The notes: a model not told the origin generated them from the sequence alone. A stretch of DNA of 64,000 bases from Desulfurispirillum indicum S5 (GCF_000177635.2 NC_014836.1:229501-293500), one strand, 5' to 3'. Positions 38,961-46,838 are shown, counted from the first letter of the stretch. Translations and numbers: made by a program.

Positions 38961-39062
38961 ATGAGAAATGAGGCGTACTCTTCGTGCATTGCACGACAAG
39001 TGGCAGCGGGCAATGTCGCTTATGGAGGTTTTTCAGCAGCCGGTTATGGAGTTGCCGCATGA
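38961..39062 (+). CDS. Possible 33-residue coupled peptide
   Basis: The ATG opens a 33-codon frame whose TGA overlaps the methyltransferase start (ATGA), the same coupling used by many genes in this window. AAGG lies ten bases upstream. The peptide begins with a polar part containing one Cys and ends GNVAYGGFSAAGYGVAA. It could be a real small protein, a substrate of the next enzyme, or a translational coupler. No family is recognised and chance cannot be excluded. Confidence 0.3.
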   Translation: MRNEAYSSCIARQVAAGNVAYGGFSAAGYGVAA

Positions 39063-40594
39063 CTACCTGGACCGATGGATATGTCGCAGAAATTGGATAT
39101 TTGTATGGATATTATGGTGAACTGAATCCTCGGCGATGTCAGCTTGCCTTTTTGCACAGTGGGCTGCAGCCTCCGCAGATATACAACGCATGTGAACTGG
39201 GCTTTGGGCAGGGGGTCAGTATTAACCTGCACGGCGCAGCCAGTGGTATTCCGTGGTTTGGAACGGACTTTAATCCTGCTCAGGTATCCTTTGCGCAGGA
39301 TCTTGCCGCCCAAAGTGGGGCCGCTGTGCACCTTGCCGATGATACTTTTGCTGACTATGTAAGGCGTGATGGGCTGCCCTTGTTTGATTATATCGGTTTG
39401 CATGGAATCTGGAGCTGGATTAATGAGAGCAATCGCCAGGTTATTGTTGATTTCATCCGCTGCAAGCTCAAACCGGGTGGCATTGTTTATATAAGTTATA
39501 ACTCGCAGCCGGGCTGGGCAGCCATGATTCCATGGCGTGAGCTCCTTACGACCCATGCAAACCGCATGGGTGCTCCAGGTCTTCCCATTGCAGCGCGTAT
39601 TGATCAGGCCATGGGTTTTGCCAGGGATCTCATGGCTGCGAACCCTCTGTATGCTCAGGCGAACCCTATTGTTGCAAAGCGTTTTGAAGACATGGGGAAG
39701 CAGGATCGTCATTACCTTGCCCACGAATATTTTAACCGTGACTGGCTCCCCATGAGTGTCATGCAACTCTCAGCGCAGCTCAAAGAAGCCAGGCTTGATT
39801 ATGCCTGTTCTGCCCACTATCTCGATCATATTGATGCCCTTAACCTCACTTCTGAACAGCAGCAGCTGCTTTCGAAAATCCATGATCCTATAATGAAGGA
39901 AATGGTGCGTGACTTCTGTATGAATCAGCAATTTCGTCGTGACTACTGGAGCAAAGGCTTGCGTCGTCTTGCACCATTGGAACAGGCTGCTGCACTGCGC
40001 GAGCACGTGGTGATTCTTACTCAGCATCCCCAGGATATCAGCCTGAAAATTAAGGGTGCTCTGGGTGAGGCAGTGATGAATGAAAGTGTTTATGGCCCTA
40101 TACTGGAATATCTTGGTGACTGGAAGCCTCGGAGTATTCAGCAGATTGAACAGGCCCTTGCCAGCAGAAATATCACGCTGATCCAGATAGTTCAGGCCGT
40201 ATTGGTTCTGAGCGGAAGCGGAAGCCTGGCAGCATGCCAGGATGAAAAAACGATTGAGACAGCTCAAGTATATACAGACAGGCTCAACCAGCACATTTGT
40301 GATATGGCTCGCAGTCGCAGTGAAATTTCGTTTCTTGCCAGTCCGGTTATCGGTGGCGGTGTCCCTGTGAATCGTATTCATCAGTTGTTTTTACTTGCGG
40401 TAAGGCTGGGGCATACCGAACCTCAGCAATGGGCGCAGTATGCCTGGCAGATACTTGGCTCCCAGGGGCAGAAGCTTGTCAAGGAGGGGAAAACACTGGA
40501 AAGTACCGAGGATAATCTTGCCGAGCTCTCCAGAAATGCTCAGGAGTTCGCTGAAAAGCGCCTCCCGGTGCTCAAAGCTTTGGCTGTAGGCTAA
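39059..40594 (+). CDS. SAM methyltransferase with regulatory domain, possible protein-lysine methyltransferase
   Basis: A 511-residue protein. The N-terminal class I methyltransferase fold has motif I CELGFGQGVS (about 44-53), GTDFNPAQ, and HGIWSWINE. A central segment (about 215-300) matches the MethyTransf_Reg type domain (PF10119), and a helical C-terminal part follows. From memory, this three-part layout is that of the Rickettsia OmpB lysine methyltransferases PKMT1/PKMT2. The start at 39059 has GGAG seven bases upstream; an earlier in-frame start (38984) reads through unrelated sequence. Beside a SapC gene and S-layer gene, the surface protein is a plausible substrate (inference). Confidence 0.8.
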   Translation: MTTWTDGYVAEIGYLYGYYGELNPRRCQLAFLHSGLQPPQIYNACELGFGQGVSINLHGAASGIPWFGTDFNPAQVSFAQDLAAQSGAAVHLADDTFADYVRRDGLPLFDYIGLHGIWSWINESNRQVIVDFIRCKLKPGGIVYISYNSQPGWAAMIPWRELLTTHANRMGAPGLPIAARIDQAMGFARDLMAANPLYAQANPIVAKRFEDMGKQDRHYLAHEYFNRDWLPMSVMQLSAQLKEARLDYACSAHYLDHIDALNLTSEQQQLLSKIHDPIMKEMVRDFCMNQQFRRDYWSKGLRRLAPLEQAAALREHVVILTQHPQDISLKIKGALGEAVMNESVYGPILEYLGDWKPRSIQQIEQALASRNITLIQIVQAVLVLSGSGSLAACQDEKTIETAQVYTDRLNQHICDMARSRSEISFLASPVIGGGVPVNRIHQLFLLAVRLGHTEPQQWAQYAWQILGSQGQKLVKEGKTLESTEDNLAELSRNAQEFAEKRLPVLKALAVG

Positions 40595-40606
40595 GCTGTC
40601 AGTTCG

Positions 40607-41380
40607 ATGGTGTACTCGGTAAAAAACTTTATCCCTCTGCAGCAGCTCTGGCAAGATGACCTGCTTCGGCAGACACTGCTGCGTCAGGCCCAGGGTGATC
40701 CGTACCTGTTTATTCTGTTGGCCAGTCGCAGTGCCCGGCTGAGTATGGAGAGCCATCTTGCTCAACTCCATCCAGGCAGCAGTGCTGATGATGCAGTGGC
40801 AAGGCTCATGGGTAAAGGATTCAGCCCTTCGCAAATCACCACAAGCTTTGCCCAAAGCTGGCTTTTGCAGGATACAGTCATCTATCTGCCCACGACATCA
40901 CTGTGGCGCAGTGCCTGGTCTGGTGCCCTGTTGGCCTTTGTGCCTATAGTCTTTGGCTGGTACTGGATACTTACCCATATGCAGCTGACCCCCAGCAGTC
41001 TGGGTGCTTTTTTTACCACCACCGGAGCCCTTGCCATACCCACCTTGCTGCTGGCCTCTGGTATTGGCAGACTCTGGCGGCGAGCGTTCGCCGGTACACC
41101 AGCTCAGCTGCACCCTCAGTTTGCCCGCTGCGCTGTCAAGTGTGCCCGGAATTATCAGCCAGATCAGGAGTATATGCCTGACGTCTTCACTGGCTTCGCC
41201 CAGGCGCCTGAGTCGATCACCGAGACGGTGGCGTTGCACGATGCGGCTACGAAAGAGCAGATTATGGAAAACCACATCATAAATCTGAAAAATCAGCTGG
41301 CAATATGCTACACTGCCAGGCGAGTGTACGCGGCAAAATTGCTGGCTGAGCTTACTGGTGTCTATCACACTAAGGAGTAG
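40607..41380 (+). CDS. Unknown membrane protein with DUF6447-like tail
   Basis: A 257-residue protein not assigned to a family. The soluble N-terminal part (about 1-100) is helical. Two hydrophobic helices lie at about 103-123 and 128-150. A cytoplasmic tail ends LKNQLAICYTARRVYAAKLL, which closely resembles LQQQLAIAQTARAAYAQALQ in the next gene's product. It lies 12 bases after the methyltransferase and five bases before the small gene, so the three are probably one transcript. The shared tail may be a pairing or docking element. Confidence 0.6.
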   Translation: MVYSVKNFIPLQQLWQDDLLRQTLLRQAQGDPYLFILLASRSARLSMESHLAQLHPGSSADDAVARLMGKGFSPSQITTSFAQSWLLQDTVIYLPTTSLWRSAWSGALLAFVPIVFGWYWILTHMQLTPSSLGAFFTTTGALAIPTLLLASGIGRLWRRAFAGTPAQLHPQFARCAVKCARNYQPDQEYMPDVFTGFAQAPESITETVALHDAATKEQIMENHIINLKNQLAICYTARRVYAAKLLAELTGVYHTKE

Positions 41381-41385
41381 TATAC

Positions 41386-41580
41386 ATGGCAGAAAAACAG
41401 ACCATTACCATTGACGGCAAAAATTACAATCTCGATGAACTCAGTGAAGGGGCACGTGACCAGATCACCAACCTGCGGGTTACCGATCAGCAGATGGCTC
41501 AGCTGCAGCAGCAGCTTGCTATTGCCCAGACTGCTCGCGCAGCTTACGCGCAGGCCCTGCAAAAAGAGCTGGATAAGTAA
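41386..41580 (+). CDS. Small DUF6447-like protein
   Basis: A 64-residue soluble protein. A short beta segment (TITIDGKNYNLDELS) is followed by a helix rich in Gln and Ala, probably coiled coil (DQQMAQLQQQLAIAQTARAA). This order matches DUF6447-type small proteins as I recall them; function unknown. It lies five bases after the membrane protein, whose tail resembles this helix, and is the last gene of the SapC group. Confidence 0.65.
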   Translation: MAEKQTITIDGKNYNLDELSEGARDQITNLRVTDQQMAQLQQQLAIAQTARAAYAQALQKELDK

Positions 41581-41631
41581 GCTTTCTTATCCAGGGCAGC
41601 CACAGGCCGCTCAGAGAAGCACCTGTGGCTG
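41569..41631 (+). terminator. Two consecutive hairpins ending the SapC group
   Basis: CTGGATAAG / CTTATCCAG (41569-41577 with 41586-41594) spans the DUF6447 stop codon. CAGCCACAGG / CCTGTGGCTG (41597-41606 with 41622-41631) follows. Both stems are perfect, but neither has a T-run, so they may stabilise mRNA or act with Rho. Confidence 0.4.
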
Positions 41632-41639
41632 TGTGTAGG

Positions 41640-42060
41640 ATACATAACAGTGCTCGGCCATGTCAAAAATCAACTGGATGATATGTCCAATGTGCTCTGC
41701 GGTTTCATCCTGTGTGGCTACTTTCAATGAGAGGATGCCGATTGCACCACCTTGGAGCGAAATCATCCTGATTGACCTTGCCAGTATCCAGCAATTCATA
41801 TTCAAAATGCGGTGTATAGGGTGCAAAGAGCTCTGGTGTTGGGGTGAAGTAAATCAGCTATTCGCTTGTCTTTCCAGCCGTCCTTGCCATTGTGAAGCAG
41901 CAGGGAAATAATAGGTGGCAAACGCAGGCTGCGCTTCTCACTGACATGTCGTTCCCAGCGCCTGAGCATGTAGCGCAGTATTTGATAACGAGACGCACTG
42001 TTCTGAGTGCTTTTGTGTTCCTGCAGAAAATACAGGTGTGCTGTTCCTGGATGGCAAGGG
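41640..42060 (-). pseudogene. Broken Rpn-family nuclease relative
   Basis: Read leftward with frame changes, the strand encodes AHLYFLQEHKSTQN, then RYMLRRWERHVSEK, LRLPPIISLLLHNGKDGW, FEYELLDTGKVNQDDF and HIGHIIQLIFDM. These are pieces of an Rpn/YhgA-like protein (PD-(D/E)XK nuclease, here the EHK part), in the order expected for the family. At least two frameshifts break it. It is more distant from the three copies to its right than they are from each other. The 5' part is lost at a REP-like palindrome. Confidence 0.75.
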
Positions 42061-42073
42061 ATTCAAATTTATT

Positions 42074-42098
42074 GGTGGATGCGCTGCGCTTATCCACC
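42074..42098. repeat. REP-like palindrome
   Basis: GGTGGAT and ATCCACC flank a GC-rich centre, followed by CTAC. This form resembles short palindromic repeats common between genes in proteobacteria. It sits at the broken 5' edge of the Rpn remnant. Only one copy is seen in the window. Confidence 0.45.
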
Positions 42099-42192
42099 CT
42101 ACAGTCTGCACACTACCAGCTATCCTATTTATCGTGGACATCCCTGTTGGGTTTTGGTTTTCTCGTATTCCTCTGAATCCGGTTCGCTCGGA

Positions 42193-42480
42193 TCAAAGAT
42201 CTACCACTTCAAAAGCCGTCTTGGCATCAAAAATGTTGACTGCGTAGCGGGAGAGTTCTTCCTCAGTTGCCTGGGCAATGCGCTCATGCACCGCTGGTGG
42301 TACAGAACCAAAGCGGCGCTCAATCTGGGTATACAGGATTTGAGCCTGGCCCTTGAGCATCCCCTCTTGTATCCCCTCTTGTCTGCCCTTGAGTATCCCT
42401 CTTGCTTCCCACTTCTCAATGACTGCGCTCATAACAGCCTCCTTGTGCTCAGGTATTTCATCCAGTGAGCGTTGTATTGG
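42193..42480 (-). pseudogene. Rpn-family C-terminal fragment (copy 3)
   Basis: Only the last ~95 residues remain, from IQRSLDEIPEHKEAVMSAV to the stop, nearly identical to the ends of the two copies to the right. The linker repeat differs (GILKGRQEGIQEGMLKG instead of ARGE repeats). The catalytic domain is missing. The 3' flank also differs from the other two copies. Confidence 0.85.
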
Positions 42481-42498
42481 CATGTGGGTACTATTCAA

Positions 42499-42692
42499 GC
42501 ATCCCCCGCAACCAAGGTTGACTGTGAAGATGTATTCTGGGTACCTGCTGACGTGGCTCCCCCTCCCCCCACCGGGTTTGGGTTGGTTCCATCAACCAGA
42601 ACAGTCTCCAGATTCTCACCGTGAGTGCTGCTTTGGGGCAGTATTCCAACAGTTGCCCCCCCCCGCAAGTAGGTGGGGGGGAGAGATACTCC
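42499..42692. other. Spacer between Rpn copies 3 and 2
   Basis: Non-coding. The right part (about 42640-42692) has a run of ten C, then AAGTAGGT, then a run of seven G, and then ACTCCCTACAGAGA. The same pattern recurs in the spacer at 43603-43672. The left part is unrelated to anything else in the window. Confidence 0.6.
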
Positions 42693-43602
42693 CTACAGAG
42701 AAAGGTCCACCACTTCAAAAGCCGTCTTGGCATCAAAAATGTTGATGGCGTAGCGGGAGAGCTCTTCCTCAGTTGCCTGGGCAATGCGCTCATGTACCGC
42801 TGGTGGTACAGAACCAAAGCGGCGCTCAATCTGGGTATACAGGATTTGGGCCTGGCCCTTATGCACCCCTCTTGCTTCCCCTCTTGCTTCCCATTTCTCA
42901 ATGACTGCGCTCATAACAGCCTCCTTGTGCTCAGGTATTTCATCCAGTGAGCGTTGTATTGCTTGATCGTCGATGTCGCTATTGACGCTTATGGCGTAGG
43001 TCAGGAACTGATGGAGAAGTTCCAGTGTAGTGCACTTGTCATGATTCGCGTTGTTAATCAGCAGCATAACGGTAGGCAGGATTTCCCTGAGACTTTTCCG
43101 GCGACCGTGGTGCAGAATCATCAAGAATGCACTGGTATCAGGCCGGTATATCTGCCGCCGCTGATCCATCTGGGACACATCCCACAGCACGTAGTCAAAG
43201 ACCGGTGTGTAGGGTGCCATGGACTCAGGATCGCTGACATCAAGCAAGTCAATAATCTCCTTGCGACGCCACCTGTCCTCACCATGGTACAGCACCAGCG
43301 GTATAATGGGCGGCAGCTTGGTGGCCTGTGGGTTCTCCCGAAGGTACTTCTGCCACTGGGCACTCATGTACTTGAGAAGCTGCAGACTACACCAGTCATC
43401 AGGGTAACTCTTGTGTTCAAACAGCATGTAGATGAACGCCTGCTTGTCACTATCCCTGAAGTTGGCCAGGAATACCCGGTCACTGTAGGTTTTTCTCAGG
43501 TCATCATCGACATAGGTCGTTTCAATACGCTGCAGGGTGGAAAAGTCCAAAACCTCAGCAATGTGCGCTGGCATTTCATGCTGGAGCAAATCCTGGGCAA
43601 CA
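42693..43602 (-). pseudogene. Rpn-family nuclease, 5'-truncated (copy 2)
   Basis: Almost identical to copy 1 from VAQDLLQHEMPAH to the end, but the first ~20 codons including the start are replaced by the G/C-run spacer. Any product would need the TTG at 43589 or the ATG four codons later. The catalytic pieces SDRVF and FEHKS remain. It has two ARGE units where copy 1 has three. Probably a non-functional tandem duplicate, though a shortened protein cannot be excluded. Confidence 0.75.
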
Positions 43603-43672
43603 CCGGCAGTTGCCCCCCCCAGGAAGTCTGTGTGTGTGGGGGGAGGGGGGGGAGGGGCACTCCCTACAGAGA
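43603..43672. repeat. G/C-run spacer between Rpn copies 2 and 1
   Basis: CAGTTGCCCCCCCC, then AAGTCTGTGTGTGTGG, runs of six and eight G, and ACTCCCTACAGAGA. The C-run and G-runs could pair. It matches the spacer at about 42640-42692 in order and in its edges, so both came from the same duplication unit. Confidence 0.65.
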
Positions 43673-44650
43673 GAGTTCCACCACTTCAAAAGCCGTCTTG
43701 GCATCAAAAATGTTAATGGCGTAGCGGGAGAGCTCTTCCTCAGTTGCCTGGGCAATGCGCTTATGTACCGCTGGTGGTACAGAACCAAAGCGGCGCTCAA
43801 TCTGGGTATACAGGATTTGGGCCTGGCCCTTATGCACCCCTCTTGCTTCCCCTCTTGCTTCCCCTCTTGCTTCCCATTTCTCAATGACTGCGCTCATAAC
43901 AGCCTCCTTGTGCTCAGGTATTTCATCCAGCGAGCGTTGTATTGCTTGATCGTCGATGTCGCTATTGACGCTTACGGCGTAGGTCAGGAACTGATGGAGA
44001 AGTTCCAGTGTAGTGCACTTGTCATGATTCGCGTTGTTAATCAGCAGCATAACGGTAGGCAGGATTTCCCTGAGACTTTTCCGGCGACCGTGGTGCAGGA
44101 TCATCAAGAATGCACTGGTATCAGACCGGTATATCTGCCGCCGCTGATCCATCTGGGACACATCCCACAGCACGTAGTCAAAAACCGGTGTGTAGGGTGC
44201 CATGGACTCAGGATCGCTGACATCAAGCAAGTCAATAATCTCCTTGCGACGCCACCTGTCCTCACCATGGTACAGCACCAGCGGTATAATGGGCGGCAGC
44301 TTGGTGGCCTGAGGGTTCTCCCGAAGGTACTTCTGCCACTGGGCACTCATATACTTGAGAAGCTGCAGACTACACCAGTCATCAGGGTAACTCTTGTGTT
44401 CAAACAGCATGTAGATGAATGCCTGCTTGTCACTATCCCTGAAGTTGGCCAGGAATACCCGGTCACTGTAGGTTTTTCTCAGGTCATCATCGACATAGGT
44501 CGTTTCAATGCGCTGCAGGGTGGAAAAGTCCAAAGCCTCAGCAATGTGCGCTGGCATTTCATGCTGGAGCAAATCCTGGGCAACATTCGCGTGCTCCAGA
44601 ACAGCCTGTACAAATGTATCGTGAGGATTGTTCACTTTGTCGTTACTCAT
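43664..44650 (-). CDS. Rpn-family recombination-promoting nuclease / YhgA-like protein
   Basis: A 328-residue intact member of the Rpn (PF04754-like) family, formerly called putative transposases. The PD-(D/E)XK nuclease core has Asp in YSDRVF (about 60) and Glu-X-Lys in FEHKS (about 84-87). PPIIPLVLYHGEDRW follows. The C-terminal part has IQRSLDEIPEHKE, then a short-unit linker with three ARGE repeats, then KGQAQILYTQIERRFG. Family members are DNA endonucleases linked to recA-independent recombination, and some act in phage defence. Truncated copies follow directly downstream. No clear ribosome site is seen. Confidence 0.88.
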   Translation of the reverse strand: MSNDKVNNPHDTFVQAVLEHANVAQDLLQHEMPAHIAEALDFSTLQRIETTYVDDDLRKTYSDRVFLANFRDSDKQAFIYMLFEHKSYPDDWCSLQLLKYMSAQWQKYLRENPQATKLPPIIPLVLYHGEDRWRRKEIIDLLDVSDPESMAPYTPVFDYVLWDVSQMDQRRQIYRSDTSAFLMILHHGRRKSLREILPTVMLLINNANHDKCTTLELLHQFLTYAVSVNSDIDDQAIQRSLDEIPEHKEAVMSAVIEKWEARGEARGEARGVHKGQAQILYTQIERRFGSVPPAVHKRIAQATEEELSRYAINIFDAKTAFEVVELSL

Positions 44651-44891
44651 GGAAGAAGTATAGGTTCAGAGGCCCTTGAAGGCAAGTTTTTCTCTGTGAG
44701 TCAGCATCTGGAAGACGCTTTCGCCATGATAACGATTTCTGAATCTCTCGCCGACATGAGCCCCCCTCCACTATGTATTCACCCGTCCTGGACGATAATT
44801 CACAGGAACATCAGACTGCTTGGTAGCTTTGCGTGAGGCCCTGCTTTTTCCCTTCCAACTCCCGCGTCGCAGATGGGAGACAGCGGCCTGG

Positions 44892-45758
44892 CTACAGCTT
44901 CAGGCTCCGAATAAATTCTCCCAGTGGCTCGCCGAATTCCGGGTGCATCAGGGCCAGTTCCACGGTGGCTTTCAGATATTCCAGCTTGTCGCCGCAGTCG
45001 TAGCGTTTGCCTTCAAAGAGGTAGGCGTAGATGTCCTGCTGGTGGCCAAGTGCCTTGATGGCGTCGGTCAGCTGGATTTCGCCGCCCCGGCCGGCGCGGG
45101 TCTGCTCCAGTATGGGGAATATCTCCGGGGTCAGGATGTAGCGGCCGATAATGGCAAGGTCGCTGGGGGCTTCGGCCACGGGGGGTTTTTCCACCATGTC
45201 GCTGACTTTAAAGGTGCGTGGGGCGATTTCGCTGGCGGCTACGCAGCCGTAGGAGGAGATCTGCTGCATGGGGACTTTTTCTACTGCCAGCACGGATGCC
45301 TGGTAGCGGTTAAACTGCTCCACCAGCTGGCCGATGCCGGGGGTGGAGGGGGTGCGGATGATGTCGTCGCCCAGCATGACGGCAAAGGGTTCGTTGCCCA
45401 CGAGGTTTTTGGCGGTCAGGACGGCGTGCCCCAGGCCCAGGGCCTCTTTCTGGCGTACATAGGCTATTTCCACCATGTCAGTGATATCCCTGACCATCTT
45501 GAGGAGTTCGGTTTTGCCGGACTCCTGCAGCTGGGTTTCCAGGCGGTAGTCCTTGTCGAAGTGGTCTTCAATGGGGCGCTTGCTGCGACCGGTGACGAAG
45601 ATGATCTGCTCGATTCCCGAGGCCACGGCTTCTTCCACCACATACTGAATCAAGGGCTTGTCCAGCAGGGGCAGCATCTCCTTGGGCATGGCCTTGGTGG
45701 CGGGCAGAAAGCGGGTGCCAAGGCCCGCAACGGGTAAAACGGCTTTGCGTACTTTCAT
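44892..45758 (-). CDS. galU: UTP-glucose-1-phosphate uridylyltransferase
   Basis: A 288-residue enzyme making UDP-glucose from UTP and glucose-1-P for surface glycans. The N-terminal signature is AVLPVAGLGTRFLPATKAMP with KEMLPL; GDDIIRTPS and VEKPPVAEAPSDLAIIGRYI follow. The start is ATG 45758, with AAGGAG ten bases upstream; an earlier in-frame start adds nine residues of no family value. It stands alone, flanked by the Rpn strip and a non-coding stretch. Confidence 0.95.
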   Translation of the reverse strand: MKVRKAVLPVAGLGTRFLPATKAMPKEMLPLLDKPLIQYVVEEAVASGIEQIIFVTGRSKRPIEDHFDKDYRLETQLQESGKTELLKMVRDITDMVEIAYVRQKEALGLGHAVLTAKNLVGNEPFAVMLGDDIIRTPSTPGIGQLVEQFNRYQASVLAVEKVPMQQISSYGCVAASEIAPRTFKVSDMVEKPPVAEAPSDLAIIGRYILTPEIFPILEQTRAGRGGEIQLTDAIKALGHQQDIYAYLFEGKRYDCGDKLEYLKATVELALMHPEFGEPLGEFIRSLKL

Positions 45759-45785
45759 CGTGGGCTCGCTCCTTGTGTGGGACAT

Positions 45786-46469
45786 TTAGGGTTATTACTC
45801 AACTTTCGCACCTTGTTGCCTTGAGTTAAGTTGTTGTTATATTGGCGTTTATCTCGCGGAAACCGTATTGATTTTGAATGCTTGACTTATCTGGTATTCT
45901 ATTTTTCGTCTCCGGATATTGTCCTTTTTGACCGCGCAAAAAGGACACAAAAACGCGCCCCCCGAACGCCCGTTTTTGCGGATCGCCTGCTCGCCTGTTC
46001 TGGAGATCCGGCAGACACTGCCTCCCTGCAGTGCTGCCGGACCACTCACTTCCTGTGAGTGTCCCGTTCGGGTCTTGCCAGCCAGGCGTCGCACTCACCG
46101 GACGGGCTCAGGGGGGAACGGCCTGCTTCTGCCTTTCCCCCGTGTGCTGGCCCAGCCAGGACGCGCCGACTGGAACGCTATGGACCCGCAGGGTTGCCGC
46201 CACGACGGCGGCAACCGCAAACCAAAAGCCATGGAGGGCGGTTGTTTGCGGTCCCCAGTTCCAGGCAAGCGGACGGCTGAAAAGGACAGCACTGGGGGCC
46301 GCTTCCCAGCCACTTTTTGCGGGTAAAAAGTGGCAAAAGAAACTCGTATACATGGTGAGGATAATGTCAAGCAACGCAGTCTGTGTAGAACCATTTCGGC
46401 CATTGCAGCATGACATCAGGGTCAGCGCTGACAAACTGCCGTTTCGGGGATGTGAAACTTCAGTTATTA
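45786..46469. other. Non-coding stretch with repeat and hairpins
   Basis: About 680 bases between galU and hepT. Short frames on both strands have no family match and unlikely composition. It contains repeat copy B (46119-46321), a 9-bp hairpin CCACTTTTT / AAAAAGTGG (46309-46332) and a GC-rich segment with several short inverted repeats near 45.95-46.07 kb. It looks like eroded mobile or intergenic repeat sequence. Confidence 0.6.
46119..46321 (-). repeat. Dispersed degenerate repeat, copy B (inverted)
   Basis: On the minus strand it reads AAAAAGTGGCTGGGAAGCGG, then CTTGCCTGG, CCATAGCGTTCCAGT, GGCGCGTCCTGG and CAGCACACGGGGG. These blocks match copy A at 1763-1935 in the same order. Copy B is longer and contains an internal inverted repeat (GGTTGCCGCC / GGCGGCAACC). 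The 9-bp hairpin lies at its edge. Confidence 0.7.
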
Positions 46470-46838
46470 CTATAAGTCTGTCTTCATTTTTCTGATTATC
46501 TCAAGCAGAATTGGTATTTTGTCCCTGCAGGTAAAGTAAATCGCATCAGCGTTAATATCCACATAGTGATGGACGATGATATCCCGCATGCCTTTTGCCC
46601 TTTTCCAGTCTACTTCAGGGTATTGCTTCAGCAGTTCACCATCCGTGATTTTATCGAGATTTTTCAGCGACTCACCGATGACTATCAGCATCATGCAAAT
46701 TGCATCAAGTTTATCGATACCTGCTGGGCTATCAGTGAAATCGGAAATACTGTGAACAGGCTCAAACCGAAGGCAAATCTTGCTGGCCGCCTCTTCGATT
46801 TGGCGTAATACCTCCGCTACCAGCTCCCGGTCACGCAT
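46470..46838 (-). CDS. hepT: HepT-family (DUF86) toxin
   Basis: A 122-residue HEPN-domain protein. The RX4-6H motif is present as RDIIVHHY (Arg, His and Tyr in place), the catalytic site of HepT RNase toxins, which the partner MntA neutralises by AMPylating the Tyr. Helices before it carry GESLKNLDK. It starts at ATG 46838 inside the end of the mntA gene (8-base overlap). An upstream start adds six residues. The order antitoxin then toxin is usual for this pair. Confidence 0.87.
   Translation of the reverse strand: MRDRELVAEVLRQIEEAASKICLRFEPVHSISDFTDSPAGIDKLDAICMMLIVIGESLKNLDKITDGELLKQYPEVDWKRAKGMRDIIVHHYVDINADAIYFTCRDKIPILLEIIRKMKTDL

Noticed and set aside
42060-43700. CRISPR-like array in the repeat-rich Rpn strip
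   Set aside because: The repeats are gene copies and homopolymer runs; there are no regular short repeats with unique spacers.
43664-44650. Rpn gene as a true transposase with element ends
   Set aside because: No terminal inverted repeats or target-site duplication are visible, and the family is now regarded as nucleases.
43610-44836. 408-residue plus-strand frame
   Set aside because: Antisense to the intact Rpn nuclease; the real gene is on the minus strand with clear family motifs.
45831-46495. Several 70-154-residue frames on both strands
   Set aside because: They run through the degenerate repeat and its hairpins. The shared peptide GGRFPATFC with frames near 1.8 kb reflects the DNA repeat, not protein conservation.
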